Assembly (NCBI GenBank): GCA_033439265.1
Contig: JAVTVX010000019.1
Span: forward strand, 17,696,039-17,760,038
Direction of reading: 5' to 3'
Source of the DNA: Dillenia suffruticosa
Taxonomy: Eukaryota; Streptophyta; Magnoliopsida; Dilleniales; Dilleniaceae
Length of the DNA: 64,000 nt
Positions 1 through 10,827 of this stretch are shown here, in pieces. Position numbers and translations under genes: made by a program. Below the pieces are notes generated by a model, which did no database searches, was not told the origin of the DNA, and saw nothing but the letters and a program-made list of their open reading frames with translations. Every line of letters starts with the position of its first letter. Positions within the stretch are counted from its first letter, which is position 1.

Positions 1-514
1 AGTTATGGGTCTTAAATCTTGAGGGAGATTAGATAGTGAAGATTAGGATTTGAATCTAGCTGAGCCATGTAATGCCTTTTTGAACTATATTATACCTGAG
101 GTAAGGTTGAAGGATTCAAGCATAACAAGGCTCAAGGAATTAAACCTAGCGAAGCCATGGCAAGCAGCTCCCTTTCCTGCTGAAGCACAGTGCAGAGTCT
201 CATTTCTTCATCAATCCAGCTTCATTATTTACTGCTTATAGACCAATTTAAAATCTCATGTATTATCATGTCCTTAGACTTCTATACCTTAGAGTGGAAG
301 TTTCAGCTGTCAAATTCTTGAGCATAGGTATTACATGCTTGATATTACATGTGAGGCAATAGCAACACATAAATTACCAAATTATCTTCACTTTAATGAC
401 AATGAAAATACATTTAAATTGTCCTAATGTAAGTGTTTGGTTACAGGCATATTACTAACTTTTTAGCATGTAAAACCATTTTTACCTCTTTTTCCTGAGC
501 TTGCATACTAGAGT

Positions 515-938
515 CATGTTCGGATTTGATCTCCAAAAAAAAAAAAAAAATTCTTAAAAAGACACACAGCAGAAAAAAATTACAAACTTGACCCAGGTTT
601 GTCGAGTCTTCAAGACTCGACAAATTCAAGAGTTTCCTGTGTCTTGAAGTGCAAACTTTGCTATGGTTGCTAGAGGTTGTAGTGGTGAGGATGTCCGCTT
701 GGAAAGCGCAGAAGGTTGCCAGATTAGGTTAGGGTTAGGGTTTTGGCTGCATGGAGAAGAGAAGAAAAGAGAAGAGAAGGAGAAGACAAGAGAGTGGGAA
801 AGAAGAGGGTGAGCTTTGCAAAAAACCCTCGAATTTGTTGAGTTTTGAAGACTGGACAAACCTGGGTTAGGTTTGTAATTTTTTCCAGCGGTGTGTTTTT
901 TTGAAGATTTTTTTTTTTGGAGATCAAATCCGAACATG
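515..938. mobile_element. Foldback / long terminal-inverted-repeat element
   Basis: The ends are a perfect 20-bp inverted pair (catgttcggatttgatctcc at 515-534 and its reverse complement at 919-938). The inverted match continues imperfectly for about 120 bp per arm (about 515-636 against 818-938), with a poly(A)/poly(T) tract just inside each end. The roughly 180-bp spacer is purine-rich and holds a short run of telomere-like TTAGGG units near 722-744. This is the structure of a MULE- or foldback-type MITE. No clean target-site duplication was found, so the class is uncertain. Confidence 0.6.
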
Positions 939-1055
939 TCTCTGCATACTGTGCTGACCTGGGATTTGTCGATCTAATTTTTGTGGTAGTTGCACTACTG
1001 ATATTTGACTTTATTTTGTGAAGATTAATTGCTGCATGCATACAGAGATATATAT

Positions 1056-1231
1056 TTTTTGGTTTTCACCATCGGTATTCGGGTTTTGTCTGACTAATTC
1101 AGTTTGAGCACTGTGGGGTCCATTTTAGAGGTTGGATCTCCCATATCCTTTTTCGTCATTCCCATACCTCGAACTCGAGATCTCTGGTTAAGGGAATAGA
1201 GTGCCCGACCACTCAACCCAAAGGAGTTTGG
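1056..1231 (-). mobile_element. SINE, subfamily B, with perfect 19-bp TSD
   Basis: Identical 19-bp direct repeats (tgcatacagagatatatat) flank the element at 1037-1055 and 1232-1250. Read on the minus strand it has a tRNA-like head (A-box-like TGAGTGGTCGG, B-box-like GAGTTCGAGGT), a body, a tail containing GAATTAGTCAG, and a terminal A run seen here as poly(T) at 1056. This is the best-preserved subfamily B copy in the window and serves as the reference for the others. Confidence 0.85.
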
Positions 1232-2468
1232 TGCATACAGAGATATATATGCTAGTATGTTAGTATCTTCTTTGTGCCATTTGGAAATTTGATGGTGTCA
1301 TTTCAGTTAACTCCTGAAGTTTTTAATTTTTGGGTGAAAGATTAAAGGTCATGAGACTGCTGTTTGCTGTGCAACTTTTGCAATGCACAAAAATTGGTTT
1401 AATAGGAGTAAAAGTGAGGACTTCTTTTCTTTAAAAAGAAAAAATGCGTCAGTTAATAAATCTGTCAATAACAAAGAGCAGTTTAGAGAAAATGTATTGA
1501 GCTTTGATAGAGTTTACTCCCCAACCAAATGTGGGAATTCTAGTGAAAACTCACATGCCAGATTTATTGTAAGAAGATTTTTTATCTTGCAAATTCTTCA
1601 AACTCATCAAGATTTTATAGAATGTGACAAGAGGGTGGATAGTCATTTTATGCATCATTATGGCTTTTTGAGGGTTAAGAGTTCTTGCTTCAGGGTTCTA
1701 GGTTTTGGCCTTTCGGGTCTAGCATCATAGTCAAAGAGTATAGCTCTCTTCCTACCTCTTTCTTCTCCTTTTGCTCTGACTCTGAGTTCTATTTTCTGCA
1801 TCTCTATAAGGACTGTTTCCTGAAGGTGGGTTGAGTTTGATGTACTCACGGAAACAAGGAGTTTTAGCTGTGAAGATTATAGTGTTCTAATTTTTGACAC
1901 CTCAAGATGAAACTGTTAATAGACCATGAAAGTTAAAGTGGTCCATATTATACTACTATGACCATTTTAACATGAACAATTATTATTCCTTGCTCCTGAA
2001 AGGCTTTATGATAGAATTACTCGGGGAATAAGTTATTGTTTTTCATAATTAAATTGGTCATTATAGATCATAGTTTGACGGTAAGAGTGTTAACCAATAA
2101 AATGTTGTACTAAACAATGAAATCCGTGTTGAAGAATATTTGATACCTTCGTCGCGAATCTGTATCATGGTCAAAGTGTCGTGATAATTTCCTAATTCTC
2201 AGAATGAAGCTAGAGCTTCTCCTTAACAAACAACCAGAGGATGAGGCTCTTGATTATATCTAGTTATCTACCCCTGTTTAGCTGCGTCCTGCCTGGGCAA
2301 GCTCTGGTTACCTGAGGGTGAATATTAGCCTTTAGTTCCACAAGTTTTCATAGAATGGTTACCATGTCTAATTTACCCCTTATGTTTGAGAACATGCTCT
2401 CAGTGTAGTCTTGGAAACTCATTTTTTTTGTTATGAAATTTTAACATCTTTCTAAATTCTGTGCGCAG

Positions 2469-2607
2469 ATATTTGATAGCTTCACATACAACTGACTACC
2501 AGCACCCTATGCTTTTTTTCAATACGCTTGCTGTGATTGTTCTGGTCATTGCCAAGTTCCCCAATATGCACAAGGTCCGGATCTTTGGCATCAATGGTGA
2601 GCAGTGA
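2469..2607 (+). CDS. ORMDL: ORMDL family protein, terminal exon (partial gene)
   Basis: The exon follows a splice acceptor and encodes 45 residues beginning YLIASHTTDYQHP and ending in NMHKVRIFGINGEQ, then TGA. From memory this matches the conserved C-terminus of plant ORM/ORMDL proteins almost residue for residue. ORMDL proteins are small multi-pass ER membrane proteins that bind and restrain serine palmitoyltransferase, the first enzyme of sphingoid-base synthesis. The piece contains the last hydrophobic helix (LFFNTLAVIVLVIAKF) and the short cytosolic tail. The reading frame is undamaged. Upstream exons lie outside the window. No other family shares this tail, so the call is secure although only about 30% of the protein is visible. 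Confidence 0.93.
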
Positions 2608-2950
2608 GCTTGGCTAGTTATAGAAGAAACAAAGTAGGTCCGCTTTCCTAGCTCATATAAAGTCTGCTGAGAGGGGTCCGTTTACTTCTGCTGGAATGTT
2701 ATATCACTGTATAGAAGTCAGAAACCGAAGATGTATTTTGAGTAATGTAATGTTTTTTGGTGCTGGCTGCTGTGACGACTTCGGTTAGACATGGAAAACA
2801 ATAAGTTGTATTGAGAGCTCATCTTTTGTACAGTAAAAGTTTTATGTACTGTTGAATGTCGGAGCTGTTTGCTTTTTTCGCACATATCTGAAAACATACT
2901 CATGCCAGTCATTGTATCCATCTTTGGCCTCGGAAGAAGATTTTACAGAG
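2608..2950 (+). other. Probable 3' UTR of ORMDL gene
   Basis: Non-coding sequence directly after the ORMDL stop. It is less AT-rich than the following intergenic DNA and contains TG-rich stretches and AATAAG-like hexamers (about 2800). The exact polyadenylation site cannot be fixed by eye. Confidence 0.45.
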
Positions 2951-5369
2951 ATATCAACTCTGTCATTGGTTTAAGCAAAAAGGGGGTGGAGGGACACTGG
3001 TGAGACTCTTCCCTTCCGAGTTTTCATATCAGGTTTTTCATTGTAGAATATGCAATTTGAGATATAGTTACCCCTTTTATTCCTCTTTTAACTATTGCAT
3101 AAACTTAAGAAAAGGATTATAGGACCTCAATTTACAAAAATAATGTTTAATCTTACTAAATTACACGTGTTACTGTATTGTGTTAGAATGCCATTTAAGT
3201 GGTTGATTGAAGCATTAACCAATAGCATGTTCTAAGATGCATCAACCAATTAAAACATGCTACTACATGTATGTTTATATGTAGAGCAGCCCCACATTTG
3301 TGCTTGCTTGTGACCAAATGCTTAAGACAGTTTGTCACCACTTTCTTCCGGATTGCATCTTTGTGGCCCAGAGGGTTAGCATGGGATGTGCAATGGCTCA
3401 TTTGTTTCGTGCCCATTTATCGTGTCATGCCCAACTATCCAGGGGCTTGATAGGCCAACGATGGTCTATGGCATGATGAGTCACTTAGTAGGATGAGTTT
3501 ATACACATATATTTTTATTAATTTCGTATCACTTTTTAGTGGGTTAGGCCGACCGTGTCATTTTTCAGTTTTTTATGCATATCTGAATACAATTGTGCCT
3601 CCTTTGCCTGCTACCTGTCTTTGCTTTGTGCTTGCTTGACTTGCAAGTGCATGGGAGCGTTACAACCCTAGAAAGAACTTTTTTTTTTTCTTTTTGGGTG
3701 TTACATATACATTTGAGCGCTTTGTGCCTTGATGCTTCAAGAAAATGAAAAACATTTGAAACAATTTATGTTAGTCAATTTCTACGTAAAGAGTTGAAAA
3801 AAGATGCATCTACTGCGGTGGGGTTGATGTATTTAGATGGCAGTTTAGACTTTGAGAGAAACAAGTGTGAAAGACTTTCAACAGTGGAGTGGTTTGTACT
3901 TACCCACATAAAAATAATGTTGACTTAAATCTAGACACATGCCTTGCTTTGCATCTTGTTTTGTTTTGTCCCTTCATTCAGATTAGGCATGAAAATCTAA
4001 TTAACAAGACTTCTTCTACTGCTAATTTACAAGCTTGGTTGGTCGAGTAATTAAAGCTTTTTATTAGTTTTTAATGTGATCTTTTGTAAAGCGAAATTGT
4101 TTAATATTATTAGAGAGAGAGAGATAGAGAGAGAACTCGAATTGTAAACATTGACCCGCATTTCAGGTATATGGCGCTACAACATATACCCCAACTTGAG
4201 TGAAGCTTGACCAAAGAATTACTAACAAAAGTAGTAAAAGTAGAGTTGGAGAGGGCGGGGGCGGGGGTTGGGGGGACAAGGTGCAATTCGCAGTCAACAA
4301 CATTAAGATTAACAAATAGACAGATCCCATATTGGTTAGACAACAGATTAAATGCCAAGCGTGGAGTTGAAGACCTTGCATTCACATTTGACATTTTTTG
4401 GTACCATACCTTGACCACCACCTGGTATCTGAAGTTTTACTATAACTAATCTGGATCGACTGCTGTAAAGTTCACTTTATGGGATAAGTCTCCTAATATT
4501 ATTTTTTTCGTGTCCAGTCAAATCCACGATTTGATTATGAGATAAAGGTATTCACTCCACCAACGTCAACAAATGTTGGACATTCACATTTGACATTTAA
4601 CGGTTCTTTTGTAAACAAAACTTTCATATTCACTAACATCTTGAGGAGGACTTCAGTTTTATGATTTTTAAAGATTGTGAGTCTGAATCCCATTTAAAAA
4701 AAATGTTTATAAAAATCAAGTTTGCATTTTCTCAGGTTCCGGGAAATTTGTGACTTACATGATATTTCCCCAGATTAGTATGGTGATGGAAATATCCTTT
4801 CGGACAAGAGCTATGTGTTAAAATTGAATACTTTACGAAAGTTGGGACGTTTTATAGTAATATTGAGGGAACACTTAATTAAAATGAATCAAGATAAAAA
4901 AAAAATTCAGATTTATTTTGATTAATAAAATTTAAGAATAAAATCTACAAATTATGATATGAGTTTTTGAAATTCAAGTGAAAATATGGGTTTTTGAAAT
5001 CCATTCTTAATATTTTTTATATTAAATTCAATTCTGATTTCTGAATACATCCCGGAGATGATTGCGCACACTCTATTCACTCTTTCTCGAGAGGAAAAAA
5101 AAAACAAAAAGCTATGGTACTAGGGATGGAAAAACTTGTCCCACGTGAATCCCTCCCCCCCCCCCCCCCTTTAAATTTACTATTGGTAACATAATTTGTC
5201 CTCCCTCTGGTGCGCATGATGTCCCACAAAATAATTTTGCTGTACAAAGATGATGGGTGAGCAGTCAATCAATCCTTTTGTAGAAAAAGTGAAAAAAAAA
5301 ATGATTTGATTGGAATTTCATTTGCACGAATCACTCTCCCCTCTCAAAGTTAAATTTTCGGAGTATTTA
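2951..5369. other. Intergenic DNA, no gene seen
   Basis: AT-rich sequence with a (GA)n stretch at 4112-4134 and a G-rich patch at 4250-4273. Short ORFs in this interval lack recognisable domains, splice context or codon bias. A poly(C) run lies outside it at 5154-5169, within otherwise featureless sequence. Confidence 0.6.
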
Positions 5370-5382
5370 TCAAAATGATATA

Positions 5383-5530
5383 TTTTTTTTATTATATCAA
5401 TCGATATATAAAATTATATTTCGATTAATTTAATTTAAAATTTATAATGACTTATTTAAATAATTATACTTTTAATATAATTTACGTTATATTCAAATCA
5501 CTAGTCAAAATTAAAATCTTGATTAAAGAA
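5383..5530 (-). mobile_element. SINE, subfamily B, with 13-bp TSD
   Basis: The copy starts with poly(T) and carries the family tail (reverse of GAATTAATC...ATATCGATTG). Flanking repeats tcaaaatgatata (5370-5382) and tcaaaataatata (5531-5543) differ at one base, as expected for an aged target-site duplication. Confidence 0.7.
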
Positions 5531-6707
5531 TCAAAATAATATACTTTCGCACTCTGGTCTTTTTCACGAGAGTTGGTAATTAGTTTCCGTCACCTTTTAT
5601 GCCAGAGAGAGTGAAGTTGTCCTACGAACACCGTACAAAAGTGTAATAAAAACATGCACAGAGAAAATGTTTCTAATATTTATATTTATCTGAAAATTGC
5701 CATGTCCATGTGATGAAGTAAAATAGCTCTTTTATATATATATATATATATATTTAGAGATCCGAATTCGAGATTTTTATAGAGGAAAAGAAAGATTGTA
5801 CTAATTAAGTAATAATTTATTGATATAAAGTAACTCATTTTTCTGTGATCTCTTGCACATAACTGGTTGGGTTGCATAGCTTTCGAATCTAATCACTAAA
5901 ATGATTTCTATAGTAATAGCAAGCTAGTATCAATTAATTATGTAAATGAACAGTTAATCAGTCATTAGAACGTCATAAGTCCCTACTGATAATCGTTAAT
6001 AAAAACATACTTTTGCTTAAGATTTCTTTTTACCATTCTCAACGTTTTATAGATATCGATAAAGAAGGTGATAACATAATAAAAAACGACGGACAAAACA
6101 TTAGGAAAAAAAGAAGTTGGCAATTTCTCCGACGTTTATAAATAAACATCAATAAATCCTTGGATTTTTGTCGATGTTCTTTAACATAAATGTCGACAAA
6201 TTTTTGGGATTGTAATGCTATTTTTCAAAATCAAAATAAACACAAAAAAGAATCAGAAGTATACAATTTTTACATTTCCTAGGTTCAATACAAATGGTGT
6301 TACATTCACTGCTTAAATACTCTTTCAAAATAATGTTTCATTTAGAAAATGAAAAGGATAAAATAAAAATTTTGAAAATTTATGAGAGTAAAGTTAAAAG
6401 AAAAAATATTAAATTTTATATCTTTGTCTTTTATCTCTATTTCCTAATCTTATATCCATCCCTGTAATTTCACTAACATAATATTCATTATCTTACTAAC
6501 ACAATATTCCTACATATTAAAAGAAATTATTAAGAGTATATTTTCTCCTCTCTAGCATGAGAGATTGTACCTATATATATATTTTACTATACTTTACTTA
6601 ATCAATAGTATCTGAAAACTCAATTAATCCGAATCGAGTAGTTGTGGAGTCTAATTTAGGGGGTGACTCTCCCGGTGTCTATTTTTTCGTTTCCAAAACT
6701 TGATGCC

Positions 6708-6713
<6 letters not shown>

Positions 6714-6767
<54 letters not shown>
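6714..6767. repeat. (AT)n microsatellite
   Basis: Uninterrupted alternating TA dinucleotides for about 50 bp between two SINE B fragments. Confidence 0.9.
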
Positions 6768-6768
<1 letters not shown>

Positions 6769-6935
6769 CACTTAACTAACGGTATTTAAAAACTCTCGAT
6801 TAATTTGATTTGAGTAATTATAGATTCTAATTTAAAGGACTGATTTTCTTGGCGTTTGCTTTTCTACACTCAAAACTCGAATATTTTATTTAAGAGAGTT
6901 TAGTATTTTATCCCTAAATCCACGAGATAATAATA
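6768..6935 (-). mobile_element. SINE, subfamily B copy
   Basis: Carries the body (reverse of CAAATTAATCGAGAG) and the tRNA-like head region with an AAGAGAGTTTAGTATTTTATCC core. No target-site duplication could be picked out because the left edge abuts the AT microsatellite. Confidence 0.5.
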
Positions 6936-8791
6936 TGTCTATATATAAATATACATGTACAGTCCCTTCATAAATTCTTTTATGCAATGAATCACGTCCT
7001 ATATTTCTGAATTTTTATTATTTTTCTTTATTTATAAATTCTCTCCACTTTCTTGACAGAATTAATCAAAGTTATCTATTCCTTCAACCATAAGTTGTTC
7101 AGTCACAGACATATACACATATGTTACTTATATTGCAAGATTATTAAAGCTGGTTCCGCCCATGGTGGACAATGACATCTGGGTGGTGAGAACTCCACTC
7201 TCAACTATAAAATGACAAACAAATAAAGACAATAATAAATAAATAATAAGAAAATTCGACATTTGTAGGTGGATTGACTTAACATGAAGAGGAGATTAAA
7301 TCATAGCAGACTTGCCTTGGAGAATGTTTCTTGGGGGTCCCCTTCGTGGACCAAGACAAGGTGGCTATGTCAGAAATCAGAATTCCTTTAATCAATGTGC
7401 CTTTCTCAAATCTTATGTTCTCTCTCCTTTAATGTTTTATTTTTAATTATTATTTTATTTTATTTTATTTTATTCATAATATTTATTATATTTAAAATAA
7501 AAGTTTTAATTACTTTACAAAAATTATTATTATATCAATAAATTTTAATTATTTATTAAGTATTTTTTTATATTTATCTTTTATTTTGATTTTGATAAAA
7601 ATTTTATATTGGTTGTTAACTTATTATAACTCTTCTTCTCTTTTTTTTTTTTATATTGATCTCTCTTTAATAATAATAACAATAAAATGTAAAGTGGGAA
7701 ATGGATATGAAGAGATGTAGGAAAGTTCGGGGTCCTCTAAAAAAAGAAATAATAATAATAATAATAGTAGTGGATGGGATGCCATAAAAGATGATTAGGT
7801 TAGCTTTTAGTTGAGGCAGGTAAGCTGGGATTTCATGGCAACTTCTTATCTTAGTTTTATCTTCCAAACTTTATATGGTCTAATCTTCTTATAGGTGAAA
7901 AAGAAAATTGTGAATTATTTTATTTTTCTGAATCATATTAAATCATATTGGTAATAGTACCAAGTAATGCAATTACTTCACGAGAGTAAGATAATTATGA
8001 GTTCATGGGGTCATGGGCCTATGATGTTTCTCTACCCCCACTTAGCACTGGAAGTGCTTTTCCTTGCTGGAAGATTCTTAGCTCCCGTGGATAAGACCCC
8101 AGAACTGACATATATCACACCCCAGAGACACAGACAGAGAGAGAGAGAGAGAGAGGAGGGGGGCTTTTGTCGACTATCAGTTCTGGTCTTTGCCTTTCAA
8201 TGCGGTTACTGAGATGATGCTGATAATAACAACTAAGAACAACACACATCTACAAGCGAGAGAGAGATGCCAATCTCATGAATTGTGATAACATTAGATT
8301 TGACAATATTTAAACTAAATTAATTTAAATTTGATAATATTTGAACTAAATTAATCATAATAACATTTTGAATACCTATTAACTATAAAAAAAAAAAGAA
8401 TAATATGTATAAAAGTAACAGATAACTCCACTCTCCAACATTGTAAATTGTGATTAAGCCAACACACCACAAAATCTATAGAACAATCTCATGAATACCA
8501 CACATAATTCCATGGATGGAAGTCATATTGTTGTAACTAGGAACATGTATTAAAAGCCAAGGAGCTAAATCTAAAACATGAAACTTATCCAAGAAAGATC
8601 CATACATAAACTCATGTAACCATGCAAATTAATAAGAATAAAGATGATAAAGTGAAATCCTTATACGTATATCCACCGTGTTAGTTTTACTAAACATAAT
8701 CTGAAAGAAACATGTGAAAAAAGACAAAAGAATGAGAAGGGGAAAAAAGCTTCTATAGTTTTTGGATTTTCAACATCCTTTTTGCTTTAAA

Positions 8792-9658
8792 TTACCATGA
8801 ACCTGCAGAACCACCTAACATTCCATTCCAATATCCACTTGAATCTCCGTGTCCTCCTCCTCCTTTAAAACTTTGATGACCAAGATCAAGAGCAACTTCA
8901 TTTGTGGTGCTTGGAATTTGCTTCACTTCTCCCATTGGAAACAAAAACCTCCCATCAAGCTGCCTTGAAAAGCTCAAACTTGGCTGCAGAGAAAACCCAG
9001 TTGAGTACTTTGTTGCAGTGTTCGAATCCTGCATGTGGGACAATGGAACAAAAGAGTTATTCAAAGATCCTCTTGATATAAGTCCATTGCTGCTAAGCAA
9101 CTCCAAGGCTGATGGAGTAGAGGAAGATGAGGAGTTGTTGTTTGATTGGTGAACATATTGAGGGAAAGCATGAGGATAATGATCTTGTGTGATAGTAAAC
9201 CCAAGGTTGAGATCTTGTCCTTGATTGATTGTTTTAGGGTTTTGTAGTGATGAAGAGAATTGTTGTTGGAAATTCAGTGGTGGGGTTTTGAGATGATCAT
9301 TCGAAAACTTGTTTTTGGATGAATTGCTTGATGATGAGGATGATGAAAGTAGTGAAGATGATGATGGTCTCTTGTTCTTTCGTGAACCACCTCCAACGGG
9401 AACATTTCTAAGGGTGCCACCTTCAGTCCAATATCTTCGACAAGTCTTGCAAAAATATCTTGGCTGAGTGAGACTGTAATTGTTGTAGTAACAAAATTTT
9501 GTGTTTGTTGAATTACATCTTGGACAGTTCAAGGCTTGATCCTTCTGTGGTCTTGCTTTTCTCTCCCCCGTTGGCCTTGTTGTGCTTGATGTGTTCGGTG
9601 CTATCTCTTCCATGTGTCTGATTGGTTGCAACAGTCCAATTTCTTGAAAACCCTAATT

Positions 9659-9708
<50 letters not shown>

Positions 9709-10160
9709 GAGATTTGATGGAAACAAGATACAAGTATCTAAGATTGTGAGGAAACTAATAATAATTACGAATATTAACTTTTTCTCTATTTTGCTTTATC
9801 ACATAAGCAAAAAAGAGAGCAAGAAAAGCAAAAGTGAAAGTCATCTTTTCAAGAACAAAAATTCAAAAAGGTTCAATTCAAACACATAAAGTGAAAATCA
9901 CATATGATCATCAAGTTTTGGACTTAATCTTAAGCCATGAAACAAACAAAAACACACATCATCTCCAACAAAAGTTAACACAAAATATGCAGGAACAAAA
10001 AGCTACAAACAATTTTCTTCTTTTCCATCTAACTTGGCTTTTGTAAACATAACAAAAAAAAAAAAACCCTAATTGATTCCCAAGAAGAAAAATTAACGAA
10101 AAGAACAAAAATAGATATAAAAATCTACATTTATACCAGTGGCCATTGAGAGCTATCCAT
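8792..10160 (-). CDS. Dof zinc-finger transcription factor, DAG1/DAG2-like, two exons
   Basis: Spliced model: exon 1 10160-10137 (MDSSQWPL), GT-AG intron 10136-9653, exon 2 9652-8792; 294 residues. The C2C2 Dof finger is complete: C51, C54, C76, C79 in CX2CX21CX2C spacing with the core [13 protein letters not shown] Ser-rich linker follows (about 95-110), then short conserved blocks and the C-terminus [13 protein letters not shown]. The N-terminal WPLGFQEI block, the FLFP...STT block and the YWNGM...GSW end match, from memory, Arabidopsis DAG1/DOF3.7 (296 residues) and DAG2. Dof factors bind AAAG elements; DAG1/DAG2 act in seed germination control. Exon 2 alone has no upstream ATG before codon 22, and an in-frame TAG lies just before the acceptor, so the short first exon decides the start. 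The gene appears intact. Exact orthology is inferred. Confidence 0.9.
9653..10136 (-). other. Dof gene intron with (CT)n tract near the acceptor
   Basis: The donor is GTATAA at the 10136 end and the acceptor is TTAG at the 9653 end. A (GA)n run on the plus strand (9661-9711), which reads (CT)n in the transcript, lies immediately upstream of the acceptor and could serve as an extended polypyrimidine tract. Confidence 0.75.
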
Positions 10161-10345
10161 GAAAAAGTGTAGATGAGTAAGAAAGTTTAGGGTTTTCAAA
10201 GAGAGAGAATGAAAGTTCTTCTCCTTTGTCTGCAGCTGACCTTTGATGCTAAAGAGAGAATGTTTTTTTGGGTGAGATTGTTTGTGCTCTAACTAGCTTT
10301 TAGTGTGTGTTGGGAGAGCTTCCCCTTTTTATTAATATTTGTTTA
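10161..10345 (-). promoter_or_regulatory. Dof 5' UTR and putative core promoter
   Basis: Upstream of the first-exon ATG there is a pyrimidine-rich leader (minus strand), and at about 10325-10340 an AT-rich TATTAATAAAAA-like box suitable for a TATA element about 165 nt before the ATG. The transcription start is not visible, so this is a positional inference. Confidence 0.35.
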
Positions 10346-10664
10346 AAATTTTTATTTTATGAAATGACCATGATAGGAAAGTGAGAGATGGGTTTGTTTT
10401 GACTATACATACAATCTTACTATAAAATAATGTTATTTTTTGGGGATTATTTAATGTGGGAATTTCTGTCTGATTCCATATGAGATGGCGTGTATGGGTT
10501 AGTTTATTCTTTGTTGGTGGAATTATGTGAATGTGCATATGGGGGTGGGTTTTGCTTTTTTGACAGATATATGATGGCAGGGGCGTTTTTGCTTCTTGTT
10601 CTTCCTTTTGTCACTTTCGTTTTTCCCTTGTTTATTTAATCCATTCTGCATTTAGATATATTAT

Positions 10665-10812
10665 TTTTTTTATCATCGATATTCGAAATTATATTCTGAT
10701 TAATCTAATTCGAGTATTTACAAGAACTCTATTTAAAGATCTAATTTTTTCATTCATAAATTTTAAATTCAAAACTTATTTAAGAGATGGAACATCTCAT
10801 TTTATTAAACTG
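10665..10812 (-). mobile_element. SINE, subfamily B, with probable 15-bp TSD
   Basis: Poly(T), then ATCATCGATATTCGAAATTA and the family body. Flanks atttagatatattat (10650-10664) and atttagctatatcat (10813-10827) match at 13 of 15 positions. It lies about 500 bp upstream of the Dof start codon. Confidence 0.65.
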
Positions 10813-10827
10813 ATTTAGCTATATCAT

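Larger units (their letters stand above)
1..2468 (+). other. Last intron of ORMDL gene (partial)
   Basis: This stretch precedes a clear terminal ORMDL exon and ends in a splice acceptor (gcgcag at 2463-2468). I looked for the preceding conserved ORMDL exon, which encodes a TWWEQ-like segment, and did not find it, so it lies upstream of the window and this intron exceeds 2.4 kb. The intron contains a foldback element (515-938) and a SINE (1056-1231). Short ORFs here show no recognisable protein. Confidence 0.75.
5545..8791. other. Intergenic DNA with SINE fragments
   Basis: No gene is supported. It holds decayed subfamily B SINE sequence at about 6605-6712, a further copy at 6768-6935 and a partial plus-strand tail at about 8290-8395. 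It also contains an AT microsatellite (about 6714-6767), a (GA)n run near 8140-8154, and a segment at 6110-6210 rich in CGACG/CGACA motifs that may be a DNA-transposon relic. 8640-8791 is the downstream flank of the Dof gene. Confidence 0.55.

Noticed and set aside
50-241. Small ORF at the window start
   Set aside because: It sits in an ORMDL intron and shows no similarity to ORMDL or any recognisable protein.
1150-1230. tRNA gene (A-box/B-box-like motifs)
   Set aside because: It lacks a complete cloverleaf and is flanked by a TSD with a poly(A) tail, so it is the tRNA-derived head of a SINE.
7310-7385. Possible microRNA precursor (CTTGGGGGTCC...GGACCAAG hairpin)
   Set aside because: A short local stem is visible, but the arms are too short and no known miRNA sequence was recognised. 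Small-RNA data would be needed.
9614-9631. Start of the Dof protein at the codon at 9631 within exon 2
   Set aside because: That codon is TTG, not ATG. The ATG at 9613 would omit conserved N-terminal residues, and the two-exon model with ATG at 10160 restores them.
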